A stretch of 64,000 nucleotides of DNA from Rodentibacter abscessus (GTDB taxonomy: Bacteria > Pseudomonadota > Gammaproteobacteria > Enterobacterales > Pasteurellaceae), in contig NZ_AP038785.1 of assembly GCF_047160095.1 (NCBI RefSeq), forward strand, positions 1,612,001-1,676,000, read 5' to 3'. Position 1 is the first letter of the stretch, and every line of letters starts with the position of its first letter. Shown piece by piece: positions 63,357 to 64,000 of the stretch. Both the position numbers and the translations under genes were made by a program. The notes under the pieces are model-generated. The model made no database searches. It saw nothing but the letters and a program-made list of their open reading frames with translations, and was not told the DNA's origin.

Positions 63357-63938
63357 TTACTCTACCCGATTGAAATAAATTTTACTATCGACAAATCCCC
63401 AAATTAATCCCACCAATAAGCCTGAGATATGAGCGGCATTACCGATATAAATATCAAACAAAGGGCTAATAAATCCAAATGCCAAGCCGACTAATAACAT
63501 TGTGAAAAAACCTTTCGGTAAATCAAAAAGATTGGCGTTAAGCTTATCCATCACGAAAACATAACTCAACACGGCATACACCACACCGGATAAACCGAAA
63601 AAATCAGGGCCGGAAAAATAATTCTGCACAACTCCGCTAATCACTGCAGAGACAAAAAACAATAAGAGTAATTTAAAACCGCCAAAATAGCGTTCAATCA
63701 CACCGCCAAACAACCAAAACCACGATAAGTTTGCAATAATGTGAATGTTCGATAAATGTACTAACGAATGTGTTATATAACGCCATAACTCTCCGTCTTG
63801 GTTGGGATAAATAGGATAATGGAAGGCTTCCATAATGTCTTCTTCAAATCCCAGCTGTTGCAGGATATATACAACAATACAAATCGCAGTGATGAGGTGT
63901 AACGGCGTGAGATAACGGGATAAATTCAGATTCTGCAT
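63357..63938 (-). CDS. glpG: Rhomboid intramembrane serine protease GlpG
   Basis: The protein has 193 residues from the ATG at 63938 ('MQNLNLSRYL'); a longer in-frame start at 63959 is less likely. This is the compact six-helix form found in Haemophilus, without the cytosolic domain of E. coli GlpG. The catalytic Ser117 is in 'FFGLSGVVYA' and His170 in 'NAAHISGL'; the L1-loop 'WRYITHSLVH' and oxyanion residues ('HIIANLSWFW') are present. It cleaves membrane-protein segments; its link to glycerol metabolism is positional. Bases 63939-64000 hold nothing definite. Confidence 0.93.
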   Translation of the reverse strand: MQNLNLSRYLTPLHLITAICIVVYILQQLGFEEDIMEAFHYPIYPNQDGELWRYITHSLVHLSNIHIIANLSWFWLFGGVIERYFGGFKLLLLFFVSAVISGVVQNYFSGPDFFGLSGVVYAVLSYVFVMDKLNANLFDLPKGFFTMLLVGLAFGFISPLFDIYIGNAAHISGLLVGLIWGFVDSKIYFNRVE

Positions 63939-64000
63939 AAAATAAACTTCTCTAAACAAATTCTTAATGATAACGGTGCAACTTATTGCAAATCTTTCAG

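Noticed and set aside
61..64000. Search for tRNA, rRNA, riboswitch or integrase/attachment-site signatures
   Set aside because: No cloverleaf, rRNA or recognisable riboswitch motif or integrase gene was seen; remodelled regions show only IS and repeat remnants.

Overview
The window reads as chromosome from a member of the Pasteurellaceae in the Haemophilus influenzae-type uptake-signal clade. The 9-mer AAGTGCGGT (or its complement) occurs dozens of times, often as inverted pairs that double as terminators. The housekeeping and glp proteins (a protein D-like GlpQ, GlpG, GlpR, RecQ, CyaY, LysA, NudE, Hsp15) all look like Haemophilus/Pasteurella homologues. The sequence alone does not fix the species.

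Layout. (1) 1-2.1 kb: C-terminal part of a classical autotransporter, cut by the window edge. (2) 2.2-27 kb, minus strand: a two-partner-secretion / contact-dependent-inhibition locus. A CdiB/FhaC-type transporter (25.3-27.1 kb) and a 3890-residue CdiA/FhaB-type exoprotein (13.4-25.1 kb) ending in a VENN-delimited nuclease-like toxin are followed by an immunity gene. Four orphan toxin/immunity pairs then lie downstream, most preceded by a truncated copy of the CdiA C-terminal region. One copy (2546 bp) matches the intact gene colinearly and almost perfectly. (3) 27.4-30.6 kb: a Slam outer-membrane translocon and its probable client surface lipoprotein. (4) 31.3-38.5 kb: housekeeping genes: OPT transporter, nudE, hslR, lysA, lptM, cyaY, recQ. 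(5) 38.6-45.9 kb: a giant trimeric autotransporter adhesin built from six repeat tracts saturated with N-X-S/T sequons, with an irregular 5' end. (6) 46.0-52.4 kb: a remodelled region. An intact lacZ is joined to remnants of lacY and lacI that have lost the shared promoter. Next come a transposase fragment, a Fur/CRP-controlled double-glycine microcin with a membrane partner, a group of very small membrane or leader-peptide ORFs, and the 3' stump of a bacteriocin ABC exporter. (7) 52.4-64 kb: a compact glycerol-3-phosphate regulon: glpCBA diverging from glpT-glpQ, glpF diverging from glpK, then glpR and glpG.

How it fits together. Most of the window concerns the cell surface and competition: three classes of type V secretion product, a Slam-lipoprotein pair, a toxin/immunity archive and a microcin cluster. 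The glp genes form a complete path: periplasmic or surface hydrolysis of glycerophosphodiesters (GlpQ), import of glycerol-3-phosphate or glycerol (GlpT, GlpF), phosphorylation (GlpK), anaerobic oxidation (GlpABC), with GlpR and CRP-like sites as likely control. The least ordinary parts are the toxin array with its flanking direct repeats, the small-ORF microcin cluster, and the sequon-dense adhesin. No rRNA, tRNA or CRISPR array was seen.
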